Below, piece by piece: positions 8,148-17,700 of a stretch of 64,000 nt of DNA. A program made the translations under genes and the position numbers. The DNA lies in assembly GCA_913055905.1 (NCBI GenBank), contig CAJXLB010000002.1, positions 248,001 through 312,000 on the forward strand, in the 5' to 3' direction. The number at the start of each line of letters is the position of its first letter. The stretch's first letter is position 1. Below the pieces are notes generated by a model that worked only from the letters and a program-made list of their open reading frames with translations, had not been told where the DNA came from and made no database searches. This stretch comes from an uncultured Winogradskyella sp. GTDB lineage: Bacteria > Bacteroidota > Bacteroidia > Flavobacteriales > Flavobacteriaceae.

Positions 8148-8414
8148 ATGAGAAAAAGTTATAATACACACAAAAATTTTGAGGATCTACCAATTATGGG
8201 CGAATGGATTCCACGTGAGGCAATTAAAAGGTTTTTTAACTACGGTAATACCAAAATGGCATCATTCGCTAAAGAACACCGTATAAGGGTATCTAAAATC
8301 GGGAAACGACTGTTTTACAACTACCTTGATATTGTTAAACTGCTCGATTCTTCAACGCTAAAGGAAAAAGATTTTTATGATGATGATGATGATTACGATG
8401 ATGATTTAGAATAG
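8148..8414 (+). CDS. small excisionase-like DNA-binding protein with acidic tail
   Basis: An 88-residue protein. Residues about 20-70 (EWIPREAIKRFF, ASFAKEHRIRVSKIGKRLFY, DIVKLLD) match the pattern of MerR/excisionase-type helix-turn-helix domains of Bacteroidota mobile elements: a helix-turn-helix, then a wing with K-I-G-K-R, then a helix that would normally read as a selector of DNA. The C-terminus is a run of aspartates (YDDDDDYDDD). Together with its place behind the integrase it is probably a recombination directionality factor or regulator. The 135-bp gap to hsdR holds a 14-bp palindrome and no other gene. Confidence 0.6.
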   Translation: MRKSYNTHKNFEDLPIMGEWIPREAIKRFFNYGNTKMASFAKEHRIRVSKIGKRLFYNYLDIVKLLDSSTLKEKDFYDDDDDYDDDLE

Positions 8415-8525
8415 CCAAATCTATTTTTAAGAAAATTCGTTCTTTATATTGGTTAAGAGTTAGGTGTTTATTAAATTAGTAGTCCCTTTAACTAATTCTT
8501 ACAGACCCTTTAAATCAGTCAATTT

Positions 8526-8539
8526 CTCCAATTTTGGAG
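8526..8539 (+). promoter_or_regulatory. short palindrome just upstream of hsdR
   Basis: CTCCAATTTTGGAG (five-base arms CTCCA/TGGAG around a four-base centre) ends 10 nt before the hsdR start codon. It could be an operator or a hairpin that affects translation initiation; the function is inferred only from position. Confidence 0.35.
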
Positions 8540-8549
8540 TCAATTATTT

Positions 8550-11500
8550 ATGAAATTCAACGAGGACTCTAGAGTAAAGCTTCCAGCCATATTGCACCTA
8601 ACCCAATTGGGTTATGACTACCTTTCTTTAAAGGAATCTGAATGGGACGAGGACACGAATATTTTCACAGATATCTTCAAAAACGCCATCCACAGGATAA
8701 ATCCTGAATTATCAGAAAAAGATATTGATCGCTTGTATCAGGAAGTAAGCCTTGGTTTGGAAAATGAAGATTTAGGTAAAGCCTTTTTTGATAAGCTTAC
8801 GGAGCGCTCTGGTGTCCGACTTATAGATTTCGAAGATTTTGACAACAATGATTTTCATGTGGTGACAGAACTCACCTATAAAAATGGAGAGGATGAATTT
8901 AGACCAGACGTTATTTGTTTGGTCAACGGAATGCCTTTGGTTTTTATAGAGGTTAAAAAGCCCAATAACAAAAATGGGGTGATTGCAGAGCGCGACCGCA
9001 TTAATCGTCGTTTTCAGAATAAGAAATTCCGAAAGTTTGTTAATCTTACCCAGTTCATGATTTTTTCCAATAATATGGAATATGACGACAATGAGATTGA
9101 GCCCTGGCAGGGTGCCTATTATGCATCACCATCTTATGTCAAACCACAATTCAACTATTTTAGAGAAGAGCTTGGATTTAATTTAAAACAAGTTCTAAAA
9201 CCTCTAGATTCAGAGGTAGAAACATTTCTGCTTAAGGACACCAACTATATCAGTATTAAGAACAGCCCAGAATACCAAACCAATAAAGACCCTCATTCAC
9301 CAACCAATCGCATTTTAACATCGATGCTGTCAAAGGATAGGCTCAAGTTTATCTTACAGTATGCCTTTGCCTATGTTAAGGAACATGCCGGCTTGCAAAA
9401 ACATATAATGCGCTATCCACAGTTATTTGCTACTAAGGCTATCGCTGCTAAATTAGATGAAGGTATACGCAAGGGTATCATTTGGCATACCCAAGGTTCT
9501 GGTAAAACGGCTTTGGCGTATTACAACACCCATTTTTTGACCGATTATTTTCAGAAAAAAAATATCGTCCCTAAATTCTATTTTATTGTCGACCGTTTGG
9601 ATTTGTTGACTCAAGCCAGAGATGAATTTACCGCGCGAGGCTTAAAGGTGCATACGGTGAGCTCTAGAGATGAATTTGTAAAAGACCTTAAAAAGACCAT
9701 AGCAGTCAATAATGACAAGGGCCAACGTGAAATAACAGTCGTCAATATCCATAAGTTTAAGGAAGATGCTGATGTGAGTACCACAACCGATTATAACATT
9801 AATATACAACGAGTATACTTTTTAGATGAGGTACATCGCAGTTACAATCCAGAGGGAAGCTTTTTGGCCAACCTGCAGGAGTCGGATAGAAACGCCATTA
9901 AAATAGGACTTACAGGTACACCGCTTATTGGCGGTGATGTGCGTTCTAAAGACCTGTTTGGGGATTATATCCACAAGTACTATTACAACAAGTCTATTGC
10001 GGATGGTTATACCTTAAAGTTGATTCGAGAGGAAATAGAAACCGAATACAAGATAAAATTCAAGAAGATTCTCGATGATTTAGAGATTAAAAAAGGTGAT
10101 GCCGAAAAGAAACTCATTTATGCACATCCGTCTTTTGTGGCACCCATGCTGGATTACATCATTAATGACTTTCAAAATTTCAGGCAACTCAAAGGTGATG
10201 CTTCCTTAGGTGCTATGGTGATTTGTGATAGTAGTGACCAAGCCGAAGCTTTGTTTCAAATATTCAATGAGACTTATGCTAAAGAAGCAACTACAAATCA
10301 ATCTTTACCACAGGCAGCCGAACCGCAACCAGACTATCTTAGAAAGCGACAGGACGACTATAAAGTAAAAAAAGCCGCACTCATTTTATATGATGCCGGC
10401 AGCAAAGACGAATTGGAACAATGGCGCGATGACTTTAAAGCGGGTAAAATAGACATTCTCTTTGTGTATAATATGCTATTGACCGGTTTTGACGCCAAGC
10501 ATTTAAAGAAAATCTATCTGGGCCGTGTGATTAAAGCCCATAACCTATTGCAGGCCTTAACGCGGGTAAATAGACGTTATAAAGACCATCGTTTTGGGCA
10601 TGTGGTAGACTTTGCCGATATCTCTAAAGAGTTCGATAAAACCAACCGTGCCTATTTTGAAGAACTGCAAGGTGTTTTAGGTGATGAAATGGAAAGTTAT
10701 TCCAACCTCTTTTTATCGCGCGAAGAAATCGAAACCTCTATTGGGAATATTAAAGAAACCCTGGCGGATTACGATTTATTAAATGCCGAAAACTTTGCCT
10801 CGCAAATTTCGCAAATCAATGACCAGGAAGAAATGCGCCAGATTAAAAAGGCTTTAGAGGAAGCACGCTCATTGTACAATATGATACGTTTGGTGGGCGA
10901 ATATGAGCTATTGGAGCGCATGGATTTTAAAAAGTTGAACCGACTGCGTATTGAAGCTACGAATCGTTTAGACCTAATCAATGCCAAAGAAGCCTTTGAA
11001 AATAGCGAAGAAGTGGGCAACTTGCTGAACATGGCATTGGAAGATGTGGTTTTTGGCTTTAAAAAGATTGGAGAGAGCGAATTGGTATTGGCTGGCGAAC
11101 TTAAAGACACCCTTAAAAAAACTCGGGAAGCCTTGGGTGGTAATTTTGACCCTAAAGACCCAGAATGGATAAGTCTGTATGAAGAATTAAGACGCCTGTT
11201 TGATGATAAAAACCTCAATGAGGTTTCTCAAGAGGAAATGCAAGAAAACATCAAATCCCTTAAGTCTATTCATACTAGAATTAAAGAGCTTAATCGCCGC
11301 AATGAATTATTACGTGAAAAATATGAAGGCGATGCCAAATATGCACGCGTACAAAAACGACTGCTTGAAGCTGGCAAACCTTCAAAATTAAAAACGGTTA
11401 TTATTGAAGCCCTGCAAAAAATAAAGGAGCAGACCGATTTAACGGTACTTAATAGAAATGATAGCTTAAACAATGAAAGTTATTTTGCACAGGTGGTCGC

Positions 11501-11624
11501 ACGTTTGGTCTATGCAGAATTTAAGAATGCACCAGACACTAAAATAGATGTGCCCACCACCAAATTTATAACCCAACTTATAGTAGACGAATACCTTAAC
11601 GAATACCACGGAAAAACCGCATGA
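8550..11624 (+). CDS. hsdR: type I restriction enzyme R subunit (HsdR)
   Basis: A 1024-residue DNA translocase/endonuclease of a type I restriction-modification system. An N-terminal PD-(D/E)xK nuclease has Asp120, Glu134 and Lys136 (FRPDVI, FIEVKKP). A superfamily 2 helicase follows with Walker A HTQGSGKTALAYY (Lys319), DEAH-like FLDEVHRSY, motif III GLTGTPLIG and motif VI ALTRVNRRYK. The C-terminal about 300 residues are helical and probably bind the HsdM/HsdS core. HsdR cuts foreign DNA away from the recognition site after ATP-driven translocation. The stop codon overlaps the hsdM start by 4 bases, so subunit synthesis is coupled. All motifs look intact. Confidence 0.96.
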   Translation: MKFNEDSRVKLPAILHLTQLGYDYLSLKESEWDEDTNIFTDIFKNAIHRINPELSEKDIDRLYQEVSLGLENEDLGKAFFDKLTERSGVRLIDFEDFDNNDFHVVTELTYKNGEDEFRPDVICLVNGMPLVFIEVKKPNNKNGVIAERDRINRRFQNKKFRKFVNLTQFMIFSNNMEYDDNEIEPWQGAYYASPSYVKPQFNYFREELGFNLKQVLKPLDSEVETFLLKDTNYISIKNSPEYQTNKDPHSPTNRILTSMLSKDRLKFILQYAFAYVKEHAGLQKHIMRYPQLFATKAIAAKLDEGIRKGIIWHTQGSGKTALAYYNTHFLTDYFQKKNIVPKFYFIVDRLDLLTQARDEFTARGLKVHTVSSRDEFVKDLKKTIAVNNDKGQREITVVNIHKFKEDADVSTTTDYNINIQRVYFLDEVHRSYNPEGSFLANLQESDRNAIKIGLTGTPLIGGDVRSKDLFGDYIHKYYYNKSIADGYTLKLIREEIETEYKIKFKKILDDLEIKKGDAEKKLIYAHPSFVAPMLDYIINDFQNFRQLKGDASLGAMVICDSSDQAEALFQIFNETYAKEATTNQSLPQAAEPQPDYLRKRQDDYKVKKAALILYDAGSKDELEQWRDDFKAGKIDILFVYNMLLTGFDAKHLKKIYLGRVIKAHNLLQALTRVNRRYKDHRFGHVVDFADISKEFDKTNRAYFEELQGVLGDEMESYSNLFLSREEIETSIGNIKETLADYDLLNAENFASQISQINDQEEMRQIKKALEEARSLYNMIRLVGEYELLERMDFKKLNRLRIEATNRLDLINAKEAFENSEEVGNLLNMALEDVVFGFKKIGESELVLAGELKDTLKKTREALGGNFDPKDPEWISLYEELRRLFDDKNLNEVSQEEMQENIKSLKSIHTRIKELNRRNELLREKYEGDAKYARVQKRLLEAGKPSKLKTVIIEALQKIKEQTDLTVLNRNDSLNNESYFAQVVARLVYAEFKNAPDTKIDVPTTKFITQLIVDEYLNEYHGKTA

Positions 11625-13243
11625 CAACACCTAATACCTTAGAATTTACCACACGTACCAAAGCGCTCATAGACGAATTAAAATCGGTCTGTGCCAGTTA
11701 CGGCTTGGGTAACGATGGCAACGAGTTTAAAATTATCAGTCAGATATTTTTATATAAATTTTTAAACGACCGTTTTGCTTATGAGATAAAACAACTCAAA
11801 CCAGAATTACAAGGTGCCGATGATTGGGAAAACCAATTGGCCAAACTATCTGAAGATGACTATGCCGCCTTGCAATTTGATATGAAAGCTTCTACGGCCT
11901 TTTTGCAACCGCACCAATTGATTGGCTATTTGTTCCAACGCCAAAACGAGCCGGATTTTGCCAAGTTACTGGACGATACCTTAATAGATATTGCCGCTAA
12001 CAACAATGAGCTCTTTGCTGTAAAAACCGAAGATGGCCAAAAAGTACAGCTCTTTGACCGTATTACAGAATACGTGCGTAGCAAGCGCGATGGGTTTGCC
12101 AAGGCCTTACTGAACAAATTGGTGATTTTCAATTTTGAAAACATTATGGAGGAAGGCTTTGACTTTTTCTCAACCATTTTCGAATATTTAATTAAAGACT
12201 ACAACAGTGATGCTGGAGGTAAGTATGCCGAATACTATACACCGCATGCGGTCTCTAAAATCATTGCTAACATATTGGTGCCAGAACCTGTGAGTAATGT
12301 AACCATATATGATCCTAGCGCAGGTTCTGGAACATTATTGATGAATTTGGCCCATGCCATTGGCCCAGATAAATGTACGGTCTACTCACAGGACATCTCA
12401 CAAAAGTCATCCAACCTGTTGCGTCTCAATTTGGTGTTGAACCAATTGGTGCACAGTATTGAAAATGTGATACAAGGGAACACCATGACTGACCCTTATC
12501 ATAGAAAGGATGGTGACTTACGCAAGTTTGATTACATCGTGAGTAATCCACCGTTTAAGTTGGATTTTAGTGGCGATGTGGATGTGTTGAAGAAAAAGGA
12601 AAACAAAACCCGCTTTTTTGCAGGTGTGCCCAATGTGCCTAAAAAGGCAAAAGACAAAATGGCAATTTACACTTTGTTTTTACAGCACATTATGTACAGC
12701 CTAAATAATACAGGAAAAGCCGCTATTGTAGTACCCACCGGATTCATTACCGCACAAAGTGGTATCGATAAAAAAATACGCCAAAAACTGGTAGACCACA
12801 AAATGCTAGCAGGTGTGGTAAGTATGCCATCTAACATATTTGCGACCACAGGCACCAATGTCTCTATTGTGTTTTTAAATAAGGAAAATAAAGAAGATGT
12901 GGTATTGATAGACGCCTCTAATTTAGGAACCACGGTTAAAGAGGGTAAAAACCAAAAAACGCTATTGAGCGAAGCCGAAGAAGACCAAATTATTGAAACC
13001 TTTACCAATAAAACCGAAGTAGAAGATTTCTCGGTCGTGGTAAAGTATGAGGATATAAAAGCAAAAAACTACTCCTTAAGTGCAGGACAATATTTTGAAG
13101 TAAAGATTGAATATGTTGACATTACTGCGGAAGAGTTTGATGCCAAAATAAAAGGCTTTGAAAGCAATTTAGATAAGTTATTTGCTGAAAGTGAATCTTT
13201 GGAAAAGAAAATAAAGTCGAATATTGGTAATATCACATTTTAA
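11621..13243 (+). CDS. hsdM: type I restriction enzyme M subunit (HsdM)
   Basis: A 540-residue N6-adenine methyltransferase subunit. It has an N-terminal HsdM helical domain (residues about 1-150), the AdoMet-binding motif DPSAGSGTLLMNLA, and the catalytic motif IV SNPPFKL (Asn309-Pro-Pro-Phe). The AGGKYAEYYTPH signature typical of HsdM precedes the AdoMet site. It pairs with HsdS to methylate host sites and is required for restriction by HsdR. It overlaps hsdR by 4 nt and shares one base with the hsdS start, giving a tightly coupled hsdR-hsdM-hsdS operon. The C-terminal stretch (DAKIKGFESNLDKLFAE) is a coiled-coil-like helix that probably meets HsdS. Confidence 0.96.
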   Translation: MTTPNTLEFTTRTKALIDELKSVCASYGLGNDGNEFKIISQIFLYKFLNDRFAYEIKQLKPELQGADDWENQLAKLSEDDYAALQFDMKASTAFLQPHQLIGYLFQRQNEPDFAKLLDDTLIDIAANNNELFAVKTEDGQKVQLFDRITEYVRSKRDGFAKALLNKLVIFNFENIMEEGFDFFSTIFEYLIKDYNSDAGGKYAEYYTPHAVSKIIANILVPEPVSNVTIYDPSAGSGTLLMNLAHAIGPDKCTVYSQDISQKSSNLLRLNLVLNQLVHSIENVIQGNTMTDPYHRKDGDLRKFDYIVSNPPFKLDFSGDVDVLKKKENKTRFFAGVPNVPKKAKDKMAIYTLFLQHIMYSLNNTGKAAIVVPTGFITAQSGIDKKIRQKLVDHKMLAGVVSMPSNIFATTGTNVSIVFLNKENKEDVVLIDASNLGTTVKEGKNQKTLLSEAEEDQIIETFTNKTEVEDFSVVVKYEDIKAKNYSLSAGQYFEVKIEYVDITAEEFDAKIKGFESNLDKLFAESESLEKKIKSNIGNITF

Positions 13244-14601
13244 TGAAATTTGATAGATTTAAAATAGGTGATTTAGCAGACAATGTAACAGACGGAGAAC
13301 ACGGTTCCGTTATAGACGATGCCAATGGAAAATATTATTTATTAAGTAATAAAAATATTAAAAATAGTAAGATTTCTTATGATGAATCAGATAGAAAGAT
13401 TGCCAAGGTTTCTTTTGAAAAGATTAATAAGCGAACAAAGCTTGAGAAGAATGATGTTGTAATTTCAACTGTAGGAAGTATTGGAAGAACAGCAATTATT
13501 AAAGATGAAGATATTAAGTATGATTTTCAAAGAAGTGTAGGAATTATAAAAACAGACAAGAGTAAATTGCTACCTGAATATCTTCATTATTATTTTCAAC
13601 TACCATATGTACAAAAGAGACTTAATTACTTGTCTTCTGGTGCTGTTCAGAAATGCTTATTTATTTCAGATTTAAGAAATATTGAAATAGATATTCCAGA
13701 TAGATTTGAATATCAAAAACAAATCGCCAAAGTCTTATCCGATTTAGATGCCAAAATAGAAGTCAACAACAAAATCAACAAAGAGTTAGAGGCACTCGCC
13801 AAAACCATTTACGACTATTGGTTTGTCCAATTCGATTTCCCTGATGAAAATGGGAAACCTTATAAATCTTCTGGTGGTAAAATGGTGTATAACGAGGAAT
13901 TAAAACGTGAGATTCCTGAGGGTTGGGAACAATCTACCATTGCAGATTGGATTGAAAATCATGCCAATGGTGATTGGGGCAAAAGCGAACCTGAAGGCAA
14001 ATATACTGTTGAGGTCAACTGTATTAGAGGTGCTGATTTGCCTAGCCTTGATGGTTTTAAAAGTAATCAATCTCCAACTCGTTATATTCATGAAAACAAA
14101 ACCCATAAAATATTAAAGTCAGATGATTTGATTGTTGAGATTTCTGGTGGTAGTCCAACACAGTCTACAGGTAGAATTTCATTTGTTACAGAGGAAACAT
14201 TCAAGCGCTACGAAGCTCCTTTAATTTGTGCAAATTTCTGCAAAACTGTTCGTTTAAAAAATCCCAAAAACCTCTATAATTTCTATTATACATGGAAAGA
14301 AGCTTTTGACCAAGGTAATATGTTTAATTATGAGGGTAAAACAAGTGGAATTAGAAATCTTTTGTTTTCGTCTTTGGTAGAATCATTTAAAGTTCCTGTT
14401 CCGGATAGGAAATTGGTTGATGAGTTCTATGAATTTATGAAGCCAATTCAAAAACAGAAACAACAAAACCTTTTAGAAAACCAAAAACTTGCCGAGTTAC
14501 GCGATTGGTTGTTGCCTATGCTTATGAATGGGCAGGTGCGCGTAGCGCAGTCCCTTGAAGAAGGGAATATAGGTGCGACTAAGGAAAATAATACAATATG
14601 A
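13243..14601 (+). CDS. hsdS: type I restriction enzyme specificity subunit (HsdS)
   Basis: A 452-residue HsdS with the usual two target-recognition domains: TRD1 at residues about 1-160 and TRD2 at about 220-400. A helical spacer separates them (KQIAKVLSDLDAKIEVNNK), and a similar helix closes the protein (KQKQQNLLENQKLAELRDWL). Each TRD reads one half of a bipartite recognition sequence and sets the specificity of both methylation and cutting. The recognition site itself cannot be read from the sequence. The bases of TRD1 are AT-richer than the flanking conserved helices, a common sign that TRDs are exchanged by recombination. Confidence 0.94.
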   Translation: MKFDRFKIGDLADNVTDGEHGSVIDDANGKYYLLSNKNIKNSKISYDESDRKIAKVSFEKINKRTKLEKNDVVISTVGSIGRTAIIKDEDIKYDFQRSVGIIKTDKSKLLPEYLHYYFQLPYVQKRLNYLSSGAVQKCLFISDLRNIEIDIPDRFEYQKQIAKVLSDLDAKIEVNNKINKELEALAKTIYDYWFVQFDFPDENGKPYKSSGGKMVYNEELKREIPEGWEQSTIADWIENHANGDWGKSEPEGKYTVEVNCIRGADLPSLDGFKSNQSPTRYIHENKTHKILKSDDLIVEISGGSPTQSTGRISFVTEETFKRYEAPLICANFCKTVRLKNPKNLYNFYYTWKEAFDQGNMFNYEGKTSGIRNLLFSSLVESFKVPVPDRKLVDEFYEFMKPIQKQKQQNLLENQKLAELRDWLLPMLMNGQVRVAQSLEEGNIGATKENNTI

Positions 14602-15062
14602 GTGCAGCAGATTGGATACAAACAATAGGGATTTTTATTGCATTTATAGGAATTTTAGTGGCAATTTACTTCAATAAAAAGCAACTTAAAGAGCTAAATA
14701 GGCACCTAAGGCTCCAATTTTTTGCAGACTATACCAAGAGATTTCAAGAAGTCATGTTAAACTTACCAGAAAATATTATGGATAACGACTTTGATATAGA
14801 TGGTTTAAATCAAGAGGATTACTCAAAAACAATGCGCTATTTAAGATCGTATTTTGACCTCTGTAGTGAAGAGTTTGATCTATGGAAATCTGGTAATATT
14901 GAAAGACGTATTTGGATGAATTGGGAAGAAGGCATAAGAAGTAAAATGTCAAATAAAGCTTTCGTTTATGCTTGGAAAAAGTCTAATTATGATTCCTATT
15001 ATTACCCAGAATTCAGTAAATGGATGAACCAAATAATAGAAGGCAATAAACCAAATAATTAA
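14598..15062 (+). CDS. small membrane-anchored protein in the hsd operon
   Basis: A 154-residue protein whose ATG overlaps the hsdS stop by 4 bases. Residues 5-25 (IQTIGIFIAFIGILVAIYF) form one membrane helix; the rest is a soluble helical domain rich in aromatic and charged residues (LRSYFDLCSEEFDLW, RRIWMNWEEGIRSKM). Proteins of this layout are found in bacterial accessory regions and often sit in defence loci. I do not know a function. The overlap with hsdS implies co-translation and makes a defence-accessory role plausible. Confidence 0.6.
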   Translation: MSAADWIQTIGIFIAFIGILVAIYFNKKQLKELNRHLRLQFFADYTKRFQEVMLNLPENIMDNDFDIDGLNQEDYSKTMRYLRSYFDLCSEEFDLWKSGNIERRIWMNWEEGIRSKMSNKAFVYAWKKSNYDSYYYPEFSKWMNQIIEGNKPNN

Positions 15063-15066
15063 AACA

Positions 15067-15288
15067 ATGGCAGTATTAGGCAAAATTATAAGAGAAAGAC
15101 ATGAGCATATCAATTTCCGTTCTGGAGAGGTTGTTGGTGATGTAATTATTGAGCGAGATTATTTTCAGTTGCGCACCTATGCCAAAGGAGACCTTGAAAG
15201 AGAAAATGGTTCAAAGCAGAATATCCAGTTAGATAGGGACAAGGCTATAGAGTTAAGAGATTTGTTGAATGAGTTTATAAATCAGTAG
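15067..15288 (+). CDS. small hypothetical protein (possible partner of AbiGi-like gene)
   Basis: A 73-residue protein without membrane segment. The predicted fold is mostly beta in the first 50 residues (VVGDVIIERDYFQLRTYAKGD) with one C-terminal helix (DKAIELRDLLNEFI). It is 4 nt from the preceding gene and 4 nt from the AbiGi-like gene, so it belongs to the same transcript. Small size and position suggest an antitoxin-like or nucleic-acid-binding helper, but this is only inference. Confidence 0.55.
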   Translation: MAVLGKIIRERHEHINFRSGEVVGDVIIERDYFQLRTYAKGDLERENGSKQNIQLDRDKAIELRDLLNEFINQ

Positions 15289-15292
15289 ATAT

Positions 15293-15973
15293 ATGCCAAG
15301 GATAAGTTCAACTACGCTTTTCAATTTTACGGATAAACTCGAACATTTAATTGATAACCTAAATCATGGTTTTTATTGTCATAACACTTATGAAAAGCTA
15401 CCAATAAAAAATAATGGTTATAGAGTGCCGATGGCTTGTTTTTGTGATATACCATTAAGCTTAATCAAAGAACATTTTGATTGGTATGGACGCTATGGTA
15501 TTGGCATAAAACGGTCTTTCGCGAGATCACAAGGTGTAAAACCGGTATGGTATGTTACAAGAGAAAGCAATCTTGTTAGAAATCTTGTTAAAGACAAAGA
15601 ATTAAAAGATTACGAACGTAAACATTTGTTGCCTTATTTAAAGCAATTCATGGGCAACCAGTTAGATAACAGACTTAATAGGGTGAGACGCAAGAAATTC
15701 TATGATGAGCGTGAATGGCGATATATTCCAAATAACTCCCTTGTGGAACCAATTTTTGGTTTAAAGGCAAAAAGGGAAATGGAGGAAGCAAAGCAAAATG
15801 GGGATCGTATGAATTTAGAGCTCGATAAAATAGAGTATATAATTATAGCGAAGGATATTGATTTTGAGCCATTACTTGAAGCTTTAAAAGAAATCTGTGA
15901 AGCTGCAGAAATGAGATTTGAAACCATGATTTCTAAAATCTTAACTGCTAAACAAATTGAACGTGATTTTTAG
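15293..15973 (+). CDS. AbiGi-like abortive infection protein
   Basis: A 226-residue protein resembling the AbiGi family of abortive phage-resistance loci. Recognisable parts are the N-terminal TLFNFTDKLEHLIDNLNHGF, the signature PMACFCDIPLSLIKEHFDWY, then GRYGIGIKRSFARSQGVKPV with VWYV, and a middle REWRYIPN motif. In the two-gene AbiG systems the partner AbiGii is the toxin. No AbiGii-like nucleotidyltransferase is seen next to this gene; the neighbours are the 73-residue protein upstream and a Septu-like pair downstream. It may therefore be a stand-alone or differently partnered member. Spacing of 2 nt to the ATPase gene indicates one operon. Confidence 0.65.
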   Translation: MPRISSTTLFNFTDKLEHLIDNLNHGFYCHNTYEKLPIKNNGYRVPMACFCDIPLSLIKEHFDWYGRYGIGIKRSFARSQGVKPVWYVTRESNLVRNLVKDKELKDYERKHLLPYLKQFMGNQLDNRLNRVRRKKFYDEREWRYIPNNSLVEPIFGLKAKREMEEAKQNGDRMNLELDKIEYIIIAKDIDFEPLLEALKEICEAAEMRFETMISKILTAKQIERDF

Positions 15974-15975
15974 TT

Positions 15976-17700
15976 ATGAGTTTTAAAATTTGCTACATAT
16001 GGATTAGGGAATTTAGAAACTTTGAAAACTTCGGATTTAATCTTTCTAGTAGTGAAAAATTCGATTTCGATGTTCAAAAATTTAGACTTTCAAAAAAAGA
16101 AATTAGTGACGTTCCAAATAATTTTTTCGGCGACAATATTTCTGATGTAGCAGCTTTTATTGGTAAAAATGGTACAGGTAAAAGTAATCTACTCGAGTTA
16201 GTATGTAAGTTAGTTAAAGGTGGTAAAACTAGTGTAGATTCTGATTTTCTTATTATAACTAAAGATAATAACAAATATAAATGTCATTATAGATTTGAGA
16301 ATTATCAACCAGTTGAATCAACTTTTTCAATTGAACTTCTACCATATTCTGGTGATATTGATAATTTAAAGGTGATTTACTTCTCAAATGTATATGATGA
16401 ACGAAATCACGTATTTTCTTCAAAAGTTTCAGATTTATCTGCAAATAATCGCTATCCCAGAAGAATTAGAAGAGCCATGAAGCGCACTGCTTCTGATTTT
16501 GTAAAACAATTTCAATTTATTCGGAGTGAATCTTTTTTGAAATCTGAGATTCCAATGCCTAAAAAGGTTGTTTTGTCACCAAAGTTAAACACCCAAGTTG
16601 GTAGTTACTGGCAGCGAAATTATTTTTCCAATATTTCACTTAATGAAAGATTTAAAATTGAATATAAAAAATTCTTTACCGAATTACGGGCTCTAAAACC
16701 GTCTAAGAATAAATTATATTACTTCTTTATTTATGTTTTGATTAGTGAAACTTTAAGTGAGATAAATCAAAAAGTCAGAGATAATATGTCTTTCGAGTCT
16801 GAGGCGGAAATCTATACAAACTTTTTAATTGAAGAAATTGAAAAAATAAGTCTTACTTATAAGAGTAAGCTTGATATTGCCAATAAATGGAAAAAGTGGT
16901 GTGATGATATTCTTAATTTAATATTTAAACATCTAGAAAATAATTCAAAGAATATACGCAGAGTCTCCGATTTAAATACACTAAAAAATGGCTCAGCCTT
17001 ATTGGAAAATTTTGAAGGGTTTATAGATGCTAAAGAAATAAAAATTAGTACAGAGGGTTCTAGAAATAGAAAAATAGAGAGTTATATTTTTGATTTTAAC
17101 GATTCCAAGATAACTTTAGATAAAGAGTATTACAATTTCATCGACTGGACCAACAAATTTCATTTGGATTGGTTAGGGCTTAGTTCTGGGCAAAAAGCTT
17201 ATTTAGATATTTTTTCATTGATTAGGCATGATTTAAGGAATTTGAGGGTAAGTAATGTTTTAATTTGTATAGATGAAGGTGATTTATACTTACACCCAAA
17301 ATGGCAAGCAGACTTTTTTTATAAATTAGTCAATTTAGTACCGAAATTTAGAAACGCTAAATATCAATTAATACTCACATCGCATTCACCTTTTTTAGTT
17401 TCAGATTTACCAAAGCAAAATTTAGTCTTTCTAGGTAGAGATTCAGATAATCTTACTAGTGATATAAACAAAGATGATAATGTTAAAACATTTGCTGGAA
17501 ATTTAGGGGAGCTCTATATAGACGCTTTTTTTATGGATGGTAATTTAATTAGTCGTTTCGCAGCTAATGAAATTCAAAAAGTAGTTGATAAAATCAATAG
17601 GAAAGAAAAATTAACTACTGATGATAAAAAAGTGGTCGAACTTATAGGTGAAGATTTAATAAGAATACAAATAAACAACTTATTGAATGATTCTAATTGA
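15976..17700 (+). CDS. Septu-like defence ATPase (PtuA-like)
   Basis: A 574-residue ABC/SMC-type ATPase. Walker A is GKNGTGKSNLLEL (Lys69), the signature is LSSGQKAYLD, Walker B is CIDEGDLYLHP (Asp433-Glu434), and the H-loop is LTSHSPFLV. A helical insertion separates the two halves. In Septu systems PtuA ATPase works with PtuB, an HNH nuclease, and the next gene here is an HNH protein whose start overlaps this gene by 14 bases. That pairing is the main reason for the call; OLD-family or other ATPase-HNH modules are alternatives. No reverse transcriptase is adjacent, so it does not look like a retron-linked Septu. Confidence 0.75.
   Translation: MSFKICYIWIREFRNFENFGFNLSSSEKFDFDVQKFRLSKKEISDVPNNFFGDNISDVAAFIGKNGTGKSNLLELVCKLVKGGKTSVDSDFLIITKDNNKYKCHYRFENYQPVESTFSIELLPYSGDIDNLKVIYFSNVYDERNHVFSSKVSDLSANNRYPRRIRRAMKRTASDFVKQFQFIRSESFLKSEIPMPKKVVLSPKLNTQVGSYWQRNYFSNISLNERFKIEYKKFFTELRALKPSKNKLYYFFIYVLISETLSEINQKVRDNMSFESEAEIYTNFLIEEIEKISLTYKSKLDIANKWKKWCDDILNLIFKHLENNSKNIRRVSDLNTLKNGSALLENFEGFIDAKEIKISTEGSRNRKIESYIFDFNDSKITLDKEYYNFIDWTNKFHLDWLGLSSGQKAYLDIFSLIRHDLRNLRVSNVLICIDEGDLYLHPKWQADFFYKLVNLVPKFRNAKYQLILTSHSPFLVSDLPKQNLVFLGRDSDNLTSDINKDDNVKTFAGNLGELYIDAFFMDGNLISRFAANEIQKVVDKINRKEKLTTDDKKVVELIGEDLIRIQINNLLNDSN

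Noticed and set aside
10769-11218. 149-codon minus-strand ORF inside hsdR
   Set aside because: It is a shadow frame of a gene with full motif support on plus.
12667-13008. 113-codon minus-strand ORF inside hsdM
   Set aside because: Shadow of the methyltransferase gene; no own features.
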